Position numbers and translations under genes: made by a program. Under the pieces are notes generated by a model. It was not told where the DNA came from. It did no database searches and saw only the letters and a program-made list of their open reading frames with translations. This document shows, in pieces, positions 1-6,052 of a stretch of DNA of 6,547 bases. The DNA comes from Verrucomicrobiales bacterium (GTDB lineage Bacteria; Verrucomicrobiota; Verrucomicrobiia; Limisphaerales; SXQI01). The stretch covers positions 1 to 6,547 of the forward strand of contig JAQGOX010000538.1 in assembly GCA_028293365.1 (NCBI GenBank), read 5' to 3'. Numbering within the stretch: the first letter of the stretch is position 1; each line of letters opens with the position of its first letter.

Positions 1-7
1 ATGATTT

Positions 8-1879
8 ATGAAATCCCCAACCTCTCCTGATCTCATTCTATTTAACGGTCGAATCACAACACTCGATCCCAAACATCCCGAAGCAACCTCGCTGGCCGTG
101 AAAGACGGCCGCATCCTCTCTGTGGACGATGCGGAACAGCACAGGCGTGAGCCTGCCACCGTTGCAATTGACCTGAACGGTCGGCGGGTAATCCCGGGCC
201 TCAACGACTCGCACCTTCACGTCATTCGCGGCGGTCTCAACTATAACATGGAACTCCGCTGGGACGGCGTACCTTCGCTGGCCGACGCTCTCCGGATGCT
301 CAAAGACCAAGCTCAACGAACGCCGCCGGGCCAATGGGTCCGCGTGGTGGGCGGCTGGAGCGAGTTTCAGTTTGAGGAACGCCGGATGCCAAGCTTGGAC
401 GAAATTAATGCTGCCGCACCCGACACTCCGGCTTTTATCCTCCACCTCTACTGCCGCGCCCTGCTGAACAAGGCCGCGTTGCGCGCGTGCGGTTACACGA
501 AGGACACGCCCAATCCGCCCGGTGGGGAAATTCAGCGCGACGGCAAAGGTAATCCTACAGGCCTGCTCATCGCCCGGCCGAATGCCACAATCCTTTATGC
601 CACACTAGCCAAAGGACCCAAGCTGCCGCCCGAGCATCAAATGAACTCTACGCGCCACTTCATGCGCGAACTTAACCGGCTCGGTTTGACGAGCGTCATT
701 GACGCCGGAGGTGGGTTCCAGAACTACCCGGAGGACTACGCTGTCATCGAGGAACTGCACAAACGCGGGGAGATGACGTTGCGCATCGCTTACAATCTTT
801 TCACCCAGAAACCAAAGCAGGAGAAGGAGGACTTCGCTCGCTGGATCAAAATGACTGGGCCAGGCAAGGGCGACGATTTCTTCCGCTGCAATGGCGCAGG
901 CGAAATGCTCGTGTTTTCCGCTGCTGATTTTGAAGACTTTCTGGAACCGCGGCCTGATCTTCCCGTTCCACTGGAGGGCGAGTTGAAAGAGGTTGTGGCG
1001 CTCCTGGCGGCAAACAAATGGCCGTTCCGGCTGCACGCAACGTACGACGAAAGTATCACGCGATTCCTAAACGTATTCGAGGAGGTGAACCGCACCGTGC
1101 CGTTCAAAGGGTTGAACTGGTTTTTCGATCATTGCGAAACAATTTCCAACCGCAACCTGGAACGCGTTAAAGCTCTCGGCGGCGGCATCGCGATTCAGCA
1201 TCGCATGGCGTATCAGGGCGAGTGCTTCATAAATCGCTACGGCAAGAAGGCTGCCTCGCGCACGCCGCCAGTGCGGAGAATGCTGGAGCTTGGAATTTCT
1301 GTAGGCGCCGGGACGGATGCCACACGCGTGGCCAGTTACAATCCGTGGGTTTCGCTCTACTGGCTCGTGACGGGCAAAACCGTTGGTGGTGTCTCAATGT
1401 ATCCTGATAAGAATTGTCTCAGCCGCGAGGAGGCACTGCGGCTCTACACGCAAGGCAGCAGTTGGTTTAGCAGCGAGAGCGGGACAAAGGGTGCGATTGC
1501 TCCCGGTCAATTGGCCGACTTCGTTGCTCTCACCGACGATTACTTCTCCGTTCCAGAAGAGGAAATCAAGGGGATCGAGTCCGTCTTCACGGTCGTGGGT
1601 GGAAAGATCGTTCACGCGACGGATGAATTCGCCACTCATGCGCCGCCGCCTATTCCTGTGTTGCCCGAATGGTCGCCGGTGAAAGTGTTTGGTGGCTATG
1701 GTGCGCCGCTCGACGTGCGCAAGGCCGCACGAGCCGGTGTTCCTGTGCACCAGCATAACGCCGAGTGTCATCAACACGGCTGCGCCCATGCCTCGCATCA
1801 ATTACTCGCCGGTATTGAAGAAGCGCACAGTCGTTTCGCCGGATTCTTCGGCCTGGGTTGCGACTGCTTCGCCTTCTGA
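8..1879 (+). CDS. YtcJ-type metal-dependent amidohydrolase (amidohydrolase family 3)
   Basis: A 623-residue metal-dependent hydrolase, probably cytoplasmic since no signal peptide is visible. The N-terminus has the usual small beta domain (LILFNGRITTLD, then VKDGRILSVD) leading into the metal-binding HxH of the TIM barrel (NDSHLHV, His69 and His71). Further family marks are the GG-x-I-x-RD-x-x-G-x-PTG stretch near residues 170-185, a mid-barrel FDHCET, GAGTDATR with the expected late metal-ligand Asp, and the closing GAIAPGQLADFVAL and VVGGKIVH strands. The family hydrolyses amide or ester bonds of cyclic or N-acyl compounds, but the substrate cannot be read from sequence. The C-terminus (residues 578-623) is rich in His and Cys and ends GCDCFAF. 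The start is fixed by an in-frame TGA at 2-4, two codons upstream; the ribosome binding site lies outside the window. The frame is intact. Fairly sure of the family, unsure of the function. Confidence 0.93.
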   Translation: MKSPTSPDLILFNGRITTLDPKHPEATSLAVKDGRILSVDDAEQHRREPATVAIDLNGRRVIPGLNDSHLHVIRGGLNYNMELRWDGVPSLADALRMLKDQAQRTPPGQWVRVVGGWSEFQFEERRMPSLDEINAAAPDTPAFILHLYCRALLNKAALRACGYTKDTPNPPGGEIQRDGKGNPTGLLIARPNATILYATLAKGPKLPPEHQMNSTRHFMRELNRLGLTSVIDAGGGFQNYPEDYAVIEELHKRGEMTLRIAYNLFTQKPKQEKEDFARWIKMTGPGKGDDFFRCNGAGEMLVFSAADFEDFLEPRPDLPVPLEGELKEVVALLAANKWPFRLHATYDESITRFLNVFEEVNRTVPFKGLNWFFDHCETISNRNLERVKALGGGIAIQHRMAYQGECFINRYGKKAASRTPPVRRMLELGISVGAGTDATRVASYNPWVSLYWLVTGKTVGGVSMYPDKNCLSREEALRLYTQGSSWFSSESGTKGAIAPGQLADFVALTDDYFSVPEEEIKGIESVFTVVGGKIVHATDEFATHAPPPIPVLPEWSPVKVFGGYGAPLDVRKAARAGVPVHQHNAECHQHGCAHASHQLLAGIEEAHSRFAGFFGLGCDCFAF

Positions 1880-1895
1880 TGGGGAGAAACCGATT

Positions 1896-1994
1896 ATGTT
1901 GAACAAGGTGTCAAAGAAATCCTCCTGCATCCACGGGCTGCAGAAACTGGAAGGCGGACAAAGGAGGCGATTTGAACATGGCTATAATCACTGA
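1896..1994 (+). CDS. possible 32-residue basic ORF between the amidohydrolase and DUF2934 genes
   Basis: A short ATG-initiated frame in the 98-base gap after the amidohydrolase. GGGGAG at 1881-1886 lies 9 bases upstream, a good ribosome-binding-site position. It encodes a Lys/Arg/His-rich 32-residue peptide (starts MLNKVSKKSSC) with no recognisable domain. It overlaps the first codons of the DUF2934 gene, so it could act as a leader ORF coupling translation. It could equally be chance, because the frame has no homology I can recognise and is the tail of a longer shadow frame inside the amidohydrolase gene. Confidence 0.2.
   Translation: MLNKVSKKSSCIHGLQKLEGGQRRRFEHGYNH
1961..1967 (+). promoter_or_regulatory. 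strong Shine-Dalgarno sequence of the DUF2934 gene
   Basis: AAGGAGG is a near-consensus anti-16S match. It decides the start in favour of ATG 1978 over TTG 1972: spacing is 10 bases against 4. Confidence 0.75.
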
Positions 1995-2187
1995 AATTGT
2001 CGGCGGTCGGGAATTGGAGGAAATGTTCTACGGCGCGGACACAAGTGGCCGTCCTATCAAATGCATTCCTGACCTCATTCGCAAACGTGCCTACCAGCTC
2101 TTCGAAGCCAGAGGCCGGCGGCAGGGCCACGAAATCGATGACTGGCTGCAAGCTGAGCGTGAAATCAAACTTCACTTGGGTCTCTAA
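1978..2187 (+). CDS. DUF2934 family small protein
   Basis: A 69-residue soluble protein. Its second half carries the DUF2934 signature: an I-R-x-R-A-Y-x-L-F-E-A-R-G-R stretch followed by G-H-E-I-D-D-W-L-Q-A-E-R-E-I (about residues 34-64). The family is short, of unknown function, and common in soil proteobacteria, acidobacteria and verrucomicrobia. AAGGAGG at 1961-1967 is a near-perfect Shine-Dalgarno sequence, 10 bases before ATG 1978. An in-frame TTG at 1972 would add two residues but lies too close to the ribosome binding site, so ATG is preferred. The gene sits 98 bases after the amidohydrolase and 34 bases before the Dps gene on the same strand, so co-expression with Dps is plausible. 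Family assignment is fairly sure; the role is unknown. Confidence 0.82.
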   Translation: MAIITEIVGGRELEEMFYGADTSGRPIKCIPDLIRKRAYQLFEARGRRQGHEIDDWLQAEREIKLHLGL

Positions 2188-2221
2188 AGGCGACCGCAAT
2201 TCATGAGACCACCCATTTTTT

Positions 2222-2716
2222 ATGAAAATGAAACTTCACGAAACCAGAAACGACCTTAAGGAGAAGACTCGCCGCGCGATCATAAACTTGCTGAATCAGC
2301 AACTCGCTTGCGTGATTGACCTGGGTCTGCAAGCGAAGCAGGCCCATTGGAATGTGAAAGGCCCGCACTTCATCGGCTTGCACGAACTGTTCGACAAGGT
2401 TGCCGAAGAACTCGAAGAATTCAGCGACGGCATCGCGGAGCGCGCCGTTGAACTCGGCGGGATTGCACTCGGCACAATTCAGGTCGTTTCAAAAAACTCG
2501 TGCCTCGAGGCTTACCCGTTGAGTCTTGTGTCCGGACGTGAACACATTTCAGCTTTATCTGGCGCGTTGGCGAAGTTCGGCGCAGGGGCGCGTGAAGCCA
2601 TTGATAGTGCGGTTAAAGTCGGTGACGCCGACACAGCCGATCTATTCACTGAAGTTTCGCGCGGCGTAGACAAACTGCTGTGGATGATTGAGGCTCATCT
2701 CCAAGCGCAGGACTGA
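2222..2716 (+). CDS. dps: Dps family DNA-binding ferritin-like protein
   Basis: A 164-residue mini-ferritin. Dps proteins form cytoplasmic dodecamers that oxidise Fe(II) with hydrogen peroxide, store the iron and often bind DNA, protecting cells in starvation and oxidative stress. The signature KQAHWNVKGPHFIGLHELFD covers residues 39-58. All five expected ferroxidase ligands are present with the same spacing as in E. coli Dps: His42, His54, Asp58, Asp69 and Glu73. The AERAVELGG segment follows. The Lys/Arg-containing N-terminus (about residues 1-18) could bind DNA, as in other Dps proteins; this is inference. Length is normal and the frame is intact. ATG 2222 has no strong Shine-Dalgarno sequence (only AAAGG about 30 bases upstream), so translation may depend on the upstream gene 34 bases away or be leaderless. 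No peroxide-response operator was recognised. Confidence 0.95.
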   Translation: MKMKLHETRNDLKEKTRRAIINLLNQQLACVIDLGLQAKQAHWNVKGPHFIGLHELFDKVAEELEEFSDGIAERAVELGGIALGTIQVVSKNSCLEAYPLSLVSGREHISALSGALAKFGAGAREAIDSAVKVGDADTADLFTEVSRGVDKLLWMIEAHLQAQD

Positions 2717-2807
2717 ATTGTGGAGCCTGACTCAAACGCGATAGAAAATCCGTGCAGACGCCCCCGCGGTGCTCGTGAGCTGTGGTGGTTCGCGGCGAGT
2801 CTGACGG

Positions 2808-3125
2808 TTGGCGGTTGATATTCATCCCGAGATCAACCTGGCCCTTCGCCGAAACGTGAACTTGACGCTGAACTGGGACTGCTTTTGGAGAGAGAGCATC
2901 CGCGACGGTGTTTATGGCCCCGCAGTGAACATCCTTCAGTCCGGCAAAACCAGTGACGCTCGATACGTTGGCCACCAGGTCGAGGCGATGCTGGAATAGC
3001 GATTAGGCCGGCATTTCACCTTGACCGCTGATTATGCGCATTTTTTCCCCGGCGATTTTTAGAAACAGACAACCCCGGGCAAAGACGTGGACTACTTCTC
3101 CACTTGGCTCACCTTCCGATTTTAA
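2808..3125 (+). pseudogene. C-terminal remnant of an alginate-export-family outer-membrane porin
   Basis: One reading frame runs from about 2808 to the TAA at 3123-3125 and reads as the last 105 residues of an alginate_export-type beta-barrel. Landmarks are VDIHPEINLAL, WDCFWRESIRDGVYGPA, DARYVGHQVEA, RHFTLTADYAHFFPGDF, PGKDVDYFSTWLTFRF. It ends in Phe, the outer-membrane barrel signature. Two TAG codons interrupt it: 2997-2999, where the family usually has Trp (LEW), and 3060-3062, where it usually has Leu (FLK). Each is one base from the expected codon. Members normally have over 400 residues, and the N-terminal three quarters are absent: a TGA at 2802-2804 closes the frame and 2717-2807 shows nothing recognisable. 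The living homologue would move exopolysaccharide or other solutes across the outer membrane. Clearly decayed. Confidence 0.8.
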
Positions 3126-3488
3126 ACTTGCAACCTGGCCTATCCGCTCCATTCAAACCTGTCTTCCCTTTGTTGGGACCTAAGAGTCGCTCGAACGAGG
3201 GAGTCGAAAACCCGCCGCAGGTTCTATAGAAGATTGCCCTCCCATCCGGTAAATCATTCTTGTGAATGGAATTTATTCAAGCTCGGCCTGCGGCGGGGCG
3301 CGACGAGGAGATTGGCATGACATAAGTGCTGCTCATCAGATCGTCGCACATGTGGGTGGCATGATGCGCGCCGTCATCCGGCACCGCCCAATCAATTGGA
3401 CGTTTCACTGGCGAGGCATTTGTCGCGCCATTAACCCAAGCCTGCCTCCCTCCAAAGGGCAGGAAAAACTCTGGCACAAGCACAATAG
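3126..3488. other. non-coding or degenerate stretch
   Basis: About 360 bases with no convincing gene on either strand. The only hint is GAGGAG (3305-3310) six bases before ATG 3317. That frame continues to TAA 3509-3511 but is broken at once by TAA 3323-3325 and by TGA 3362-3364. Its readable part (SGTAQSIGRFTGEAFVAP) faintly recalls small cupin proteins, which I cannot support further. Overlapping frames on both strands (for example + 3262-3495 and - 3277-3498) have atypical composition and look like shadows. No terminator hairpin with a T-run was found. Confidence 0.35.
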
Positions 3489-3732
3489 TTCTTAACACGC
3501 CTAGGCCCTAAGGTTTTTAAAGATCATGAAATCTATTACTATGATAGACACGCCTATTTTAAATCCGACCAGGTTGCGACTTTCTCCAAACGGGTTAGCA
3601 GCAAAAGCGAGGAACCCGCGTCGTCGGCCGAGATTATTCATTCCGGTGCACGCATTGCAGGCTGCCGATTTCTCAGTGGCAATACGACTCACCAAATCCC
3701 CGGAAAACGAAATGCAGCGAAGCAGTGTCAGG

Positions 3733-3755
3733 CTCTTTCGTCTTTAGCGAAAGGG
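3733..3755. other. small inverted repeat upstream of cyoE
   Basis: CTCTTTCG and CGAAAGGG form an 8-pair stem (one G-T pair) around a 7-base loop. It lies 20 bases before a TATAAT sequence. No T-run follows, so it is not a typical terminator. It may be an operator or chance. Confidence 0.2.
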
Positions 3756-3775
3756 AAAGCGTTTGGATACCCGGC

Positions 3776-3781
3776 TATAAT
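3776..3781 (+). promoter_or_regulatory. possible -10 element of cyoE
   Basis: A perfect TATAAT lies 57 bases before the cyoE start codon. There is no TTGACA-like sequence at 16-18 bases upstream (GGGAAA sits there) and no extended TG motif, so the promoter is weakly supported. Confidence 0.25.
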
Positions 3782-3826
3782 GACGATCGCCTGCCAGGAT
3801 CCCTCTAACCATTTTAAGCGGCTGTC

Positions 3827-3834
3827 AGAGGAGG
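3827..3834 (+). promoter_or_regulatory. strong Shine-Dalgarno sequence of cyoE
   Basis: AGAGGAGG is a near-consensus ribosome binding site ending four bases before ATG 3839. It fixes the cyoE start. Confidence 0.75.
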
Positions 3835-3838
3835 TTAA

Positions 3839-4702
3839 ATGAAGAACATTCGGCTCTATTGGGGACTTGCCAAGCCTCGAATTCTTTCGCTGGTGCTGGT
3901 AACGACGACGTTTGGTTTTCTTCTTGGTGCCCGCGGCTTCGATTCTGCCATTCGTCTTTGTCTCACGTTGCTGGGGGTAGCGTGCTCTACGGGTGGTGCC
4001 GCGATGTTGAACAATTACCTGGAGCGAGATCTGGATGGAAAGATGCTGCGAAGCCGCGACCGAGCTTTGCCCGCAGGACTCATTAAGCCTCATCGCGCGT
4101 TGACTTTGGGAGTTGGCCTCGTCCTTTTCAGGGTGCTCTTGCTCGCATGGAAAGTCAGTCTCCTGATCGGCTTCCTGGTACTGCTCGCCGGGTTCCTCTA
4201 CGTTCTGGTTTACACGCCGCTAAAGCGAATCACCTGGGTAAACGCGTCATTCGGGGCAATCCCGGGCGCTATTCCACCCATGGCGGGCTGGGTCGCTGCG
4301 ACAGACAGGCTCGATCCGTGCGCATGGGTTCTGTTTGCTATTCTGTTTGCCTGGCAACATTCACACTTCTATGCGATTGCCTGGATCTTTCGCGGGGACT
4401 ACCGCGCAGCGGGCTTTAAAATGTTGTCAGTCGTCGATCCAAGTGGCAAACGCATGTTTCGCCATACGATCGCATTCTCAATTCTGTTGCTCGCGGTTTC
4501 ACTGCTGCCGAGTGTCGTCGGCGTGACCGGGAGGCCGTATTGCTGGGGAGCGTTGTTGAGTGGCACGCTCATGCTTGTGCCTGCCATCCGCTTTGAGCGC
4601 GAACAAGAGCTGGCGGATGCGCGTCGTCTTCTGAAGGCCCGTCCTATATCTTCCACGGCTGTTGCTTCTTATAACGCTGGATACTTGCCTGCGAGACTAT
4701 GA
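3839..4702 (+). CDS. cyoE: protoheme IX farnesyltransferase (heme O synthase), C-terminus probably frameshifted
   Basis: An inner-membrane UbiA-type prenyltransferase that joins farnesyl diphosphate to heme B to make heme O, the cofactor (or heme A precursor) of heme-copper oxidases. Residues 1-267 match the family well. The first Asp-rich site is NNYLERDLDGKML (58-70) with the family's R-x-x-R-x-L-P-x-G after it. YTPLKR (125-130), GAIPGAIPPMAGW (139-151), the HF motif in WQHSHFYAIAW (usual form WQxPHF) and MLSVVDPSG (195-203) follow in order. Hydrophobic helices alternate throughout. After ARRLLKA (261-267) the frame reads a non-family tail, while the expected VLYLPxLLLLxxLD helix is readable from 4641 in another frame. 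Two bases appear lost between 4639 and 4641, so the last helix is scrambled. Either the gene is damaged or there is an indel error. No oxidase genes lie in the window. Also called ctaB. Confidence 0.9.
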   Translation: MKNIRLYWGLAKPRILSLVLVTTTFGFLLGARGFDSAIRLCLTLLGVACSTGGAAMLNNYLERDLDGKMLRSRDRALPAGLIKPHRALTLGVGLVLFRVLLLAWKVSLLIGFLVLLAGFLYVLVYTPLKRITWVNASFGAIPGAIPPMAGWVAATDRLDPCAWVLFAILFAWQHSHFYAIAWIFRGDYRAAGFKMLSVVDPSGKRMFRHTIAFSILLLAVSLLPSVVGVTGRPYCWGALLSGTLMLVPAIRFEREQELADARRLLKARPISSTAVASYNAGYLPARL

Positions 4703-4760
4703 TAGCCGCCCTCCTTGTGCTCACAGTCGGTCTCTTCTTCTTCGGTTGGCTTTGGAGTGA
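4641..4760 (+). other. displaced reading frame of the cyoE C-terminal helix
   Basis: Reading from GTC 4641 gives VLYLPRLLLLITLD. This is what heme O synthases normally carry directly after A-R-x-L-L-x-A-S near their C-terminus. The cyoE frame reaches exactly that point at 4639 but continues out of phase. Restoring two bases (for example a Ser codon between Ala267 and Val) rejoins the parts. The restored frame then runs on to TGA 4758-4760; homologues usually end soon after the LD, so the final 24 or so codons are doubtful. Confidence 0.65.
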
Positions 4761-4788
4761 CCAGCCGAGCAGTCGCGTTTCGCAATAA
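4699..4788 (+). CDS. possible 29-residue single-pass membrane peptide
   Basis: A short ATG-initiated frame whose start overlaps the observed cyoE stop as ATGA. It encodes one hydrophobic helix (MIAALLVLTVGLFFFGWLW) followed by a short polar tail, and ends at TAA 36 bases before the next gene. It would suit a small inner-membrane subunit, and terminal oxidases do have such small accessory peptides; that link is inference. Caution: if cyoE is really frameshifted, the ATGA junction is a by-product and this frame would overlap the restored cyoE end. There is no separate strong ribosome binding site. Confidence 0.33.
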   Translation: MIAALLVLTVGLFFFGWLWSDQPSSRVSQ

Positions 4789-4824
4789 ACCAGTGCTGCG
4801 CACGCCACACCGAAGGAAATAGTC

Positions 4825-5283
4825 ATGCCTCAGGTCAATTCTCCGACTACCGCCGATGAGTTAACCAAGGATGATTACATTTTCCTCCGTGAGGAAATGC
4901 GGCATGAAGACAACCTGATCAACGCCAGAGTTTCCTGGCTCGTCAATTCCCAATCATTCCTATTCGGCGCGTTTGCAATCACCCTGAATGGCAGCGCCCA
5001 ATCCAAATTCCCCATGTACGCAAGACTGAACGTGATCCTGGTGACTCGGCTGCCAGTGGCGGGAATCCTGGCGGTGGCAGCGAGTTACCTGACTATCTGG
5101 GCTGCCATTCTGCACTTCAGAAAAGTTCGCCGCCTGGCAAGGGGCAAGTCTGCGTCACGTCTGCCGCCGCTTCATGGTGAGGTCTTCATCGGGCGGATGG
5201 GGTTGTCTGGAGCGCTCCTTATCCCGATCATTTTCCCGGCTGTGTGGTTTGCGATTATCATCGAAGCTTGGTTTGAGCACTGA
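4825..5283 (+). CDS. hypothetical integral membrane protein (three predicted helices)
   Basis: A 152-residue inner-membrane protein of unknown function. The N-terminal 35 residues are polar and charged, with a LREEMRHEDNLINARVSWL stretch just before the first helix. I recall this type of motif from uncharacterised small membrane proteins but cannot name a family. Hydrophobic segments lie at about 37-54, 76-96 and 127-147, with a Lys/Arg-rich loop after the second (FRKVRRLARGK), which suggests that loop faces the cytoplasm. AAGGA at 4813-4817 is 7 bases before ATG 4825, supporting this start. It lies 122 bases after the cyoE stop on the same strand and converges with the response regulator. 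The frame is intact. A role beside cyoE is possible but not shown. Confidence 0.8.
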   Translation: MPQVNSPTTADELTKDDYIFLREEMRHEDNLINARVSWLVNSQSFLFGAFAITLNGSAQSKFPMYARLNVILVTRLPVAGILAVAASYLTIWAAILHFRKVRRLARGKSASRLPPLHGEVFIGRMGLSGALLIPIIFPAVWFAIIIEAWFEH

Positions 5284-5331
5284 GATTGGCGGCCGCCTGG
5301 AGCCGACGAAGTGCCCGGTTCTGCTAACGTC

Positions 5332-6033
5332 TCACGCCATCTGCACCAAACCGCGGCGCGCCGCCGCCTGCACGGCGGAGGTTCTGGTTGCAGTGCCTAG
5401 CTTGTCCAGCAAGCTCTCGACGTGCGTTTTAACCGTGCCTTCCGAGATGAAAAGCTGAACTCCTATCTCCTTATTGCTCTTGCCGGCAGCCACCGCCTTT
5501 AGAACTTCCAGTTCCCTCGGACTTAGCTGAGGTTTTTGCATCCGGTCCACGAGTTTCTGTGCGATTTGGGGCGGCAAATAGACATCGCCGTTAAAGACTC
5601 GCCGAATAGCATCGACCAGGATTTGTTGGGAGCAGTCCTTTAGCAAATACGCCCGCGCCCCAGCTTTCACTGAGCGTTGAATGTCCTCCTCGTTCTCGAA
5701 GGTAGTCATCACGATGACCTTGGTTTCGAGCTTTAATTCGTTCAAAGCCATTAAGACTTCAATGCCATTCATCTGCGGCATTCGAAGATCGAGCAGCGCG
5801 ATATCCGGTCGGTGTTGCTTAATTAGCGCCAAAACCTCCGCGCCGTCATTTGCCTCACCTATCACTTTTAGGTCGCGCTGTTGCTTGAGGTTGGCAACAA
5901 CGCCTTCTCGCACGATGGGATGATCGTCGGCAACCACGATTTGAATCCTGGCCTTTTTTATCGACGAACTTTTTCTCATGCTTTCGGCCTGGTCCGAATT
6001 GGATCTTTGGCAAGTCATATCTCCACCGTACAT
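5332..6033 (-). CDS. NarL/FixJ-family two-component response regulator
   Basis: A cytoplasmic response regulator of up to 233 residues: a receiver domain (about 29-148) and a C-terminal LuxR-type helix-turn-helix (about 170-230). Receiver residues are all present: acidic pair Asp36-Asp37 in VVADDHPIVREG, phosphoacceptor Asp82 in LLDLRMPQMNG, Thr110 and Lys132 in AYLLKD. The output domain reads LSPRELEVLKAVAAGKSNKEI then ISEGTVKTHVESLLDKLG, the standard DNA-recognition unit. Phosphorylation by a histidine kinase would drive dimerisation and promoter binding. No kinase gene is in view. The start is uncertain: ATG 6033 has no ribosome binding site, ATG 6018 has GGTGGAG very close upstream, and ATG 5979 is nearest to the receiver domain. 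The gene converges with the membrane protein, 48 bases away, with no clear terminator between. Target genes are unknown. Confidence 0.93.
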   Translation of the reverse strand: MYGGDMTCQRSNSDQAESMRKSSSIKKARIQIVVADDHPIVREGVVANLKQQRDLKVIGEANDGAEVLALIKQHRPDIALLDLRMPQMNGIEVLMALNELKLETKVIVMTTFENEEDIQRSVKAGARAYLLKDCSQQILVDAIRRVFNGDVYLPPQIAQKLVDRMQKPQLSPRELEVLKAVAAGKSNKEIGVQLFISEGTVKTHVESLLDKLGTATRTSAVQAAARRGLVQMA

Positions 6034-6052
6034 TCAGCCAGATGGCGTTCAA

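Larger units (their letters stand above)
3489..3842 (+). other. startless open frame ending in an ATGA overlap with cyoE; possible gene remnant
   Basis: A 117-codon stretch without stops, from just after TAG 3486-3488 to TGA 3840-3842. That TGA overlaps the cyoE start codon as ATGA, the usual form of translational coupling. The translation looks protein-like (KDHEIYYYDRHAYFK near the start, HFKRLSEEVK at the end) but I do not recognise it. No ATG, GTG or TTG occurs in frame until ATG about 60 bases before the end, so it cannot be an ordinary complete gene. It may be the 3' part of a gene whose 5' part was lost or frameshifted in the degenerate stretch before it. Chance is the alternative. Another + frame from 3526 to 3747 has an ATG but a less protein-like, Arg/Pro-rich composition. 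Confidence 0.25.

Noticed and set aside
605..1036. 143-residue minus-strand open frame
   Set aside because: It lies entirely antisense inside the intact amidohydrolase gene and has no recognisable features.
2646..2975. 109-residue minus-strand open frame
   Set aside because: It is antisense to the end of dps and to the clearly recognisable alginate-export remnant; no domain seen.
3501..3518. CCTAGGCCCTAAGG followed by a T-run as a terminator
   Set aside because: The arms pair imperfectly with a loop of only two bases, so a stable hairpin is unlikely.
3728..4093. 121-residue minus-strand open frame
   Set aside because: It is antisense to the first third of cyoE, Arg/Lys/Gln-rich and without any recognisable motif; a shadow frame.
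5286..5296. GC-rich palindrome GGCGGCCGCC between convergent genes as a terminator
   Set aside because: It is a perfect palindrome without a loop or flanking T-run on either strand; likely chance in GC-rich sequence.
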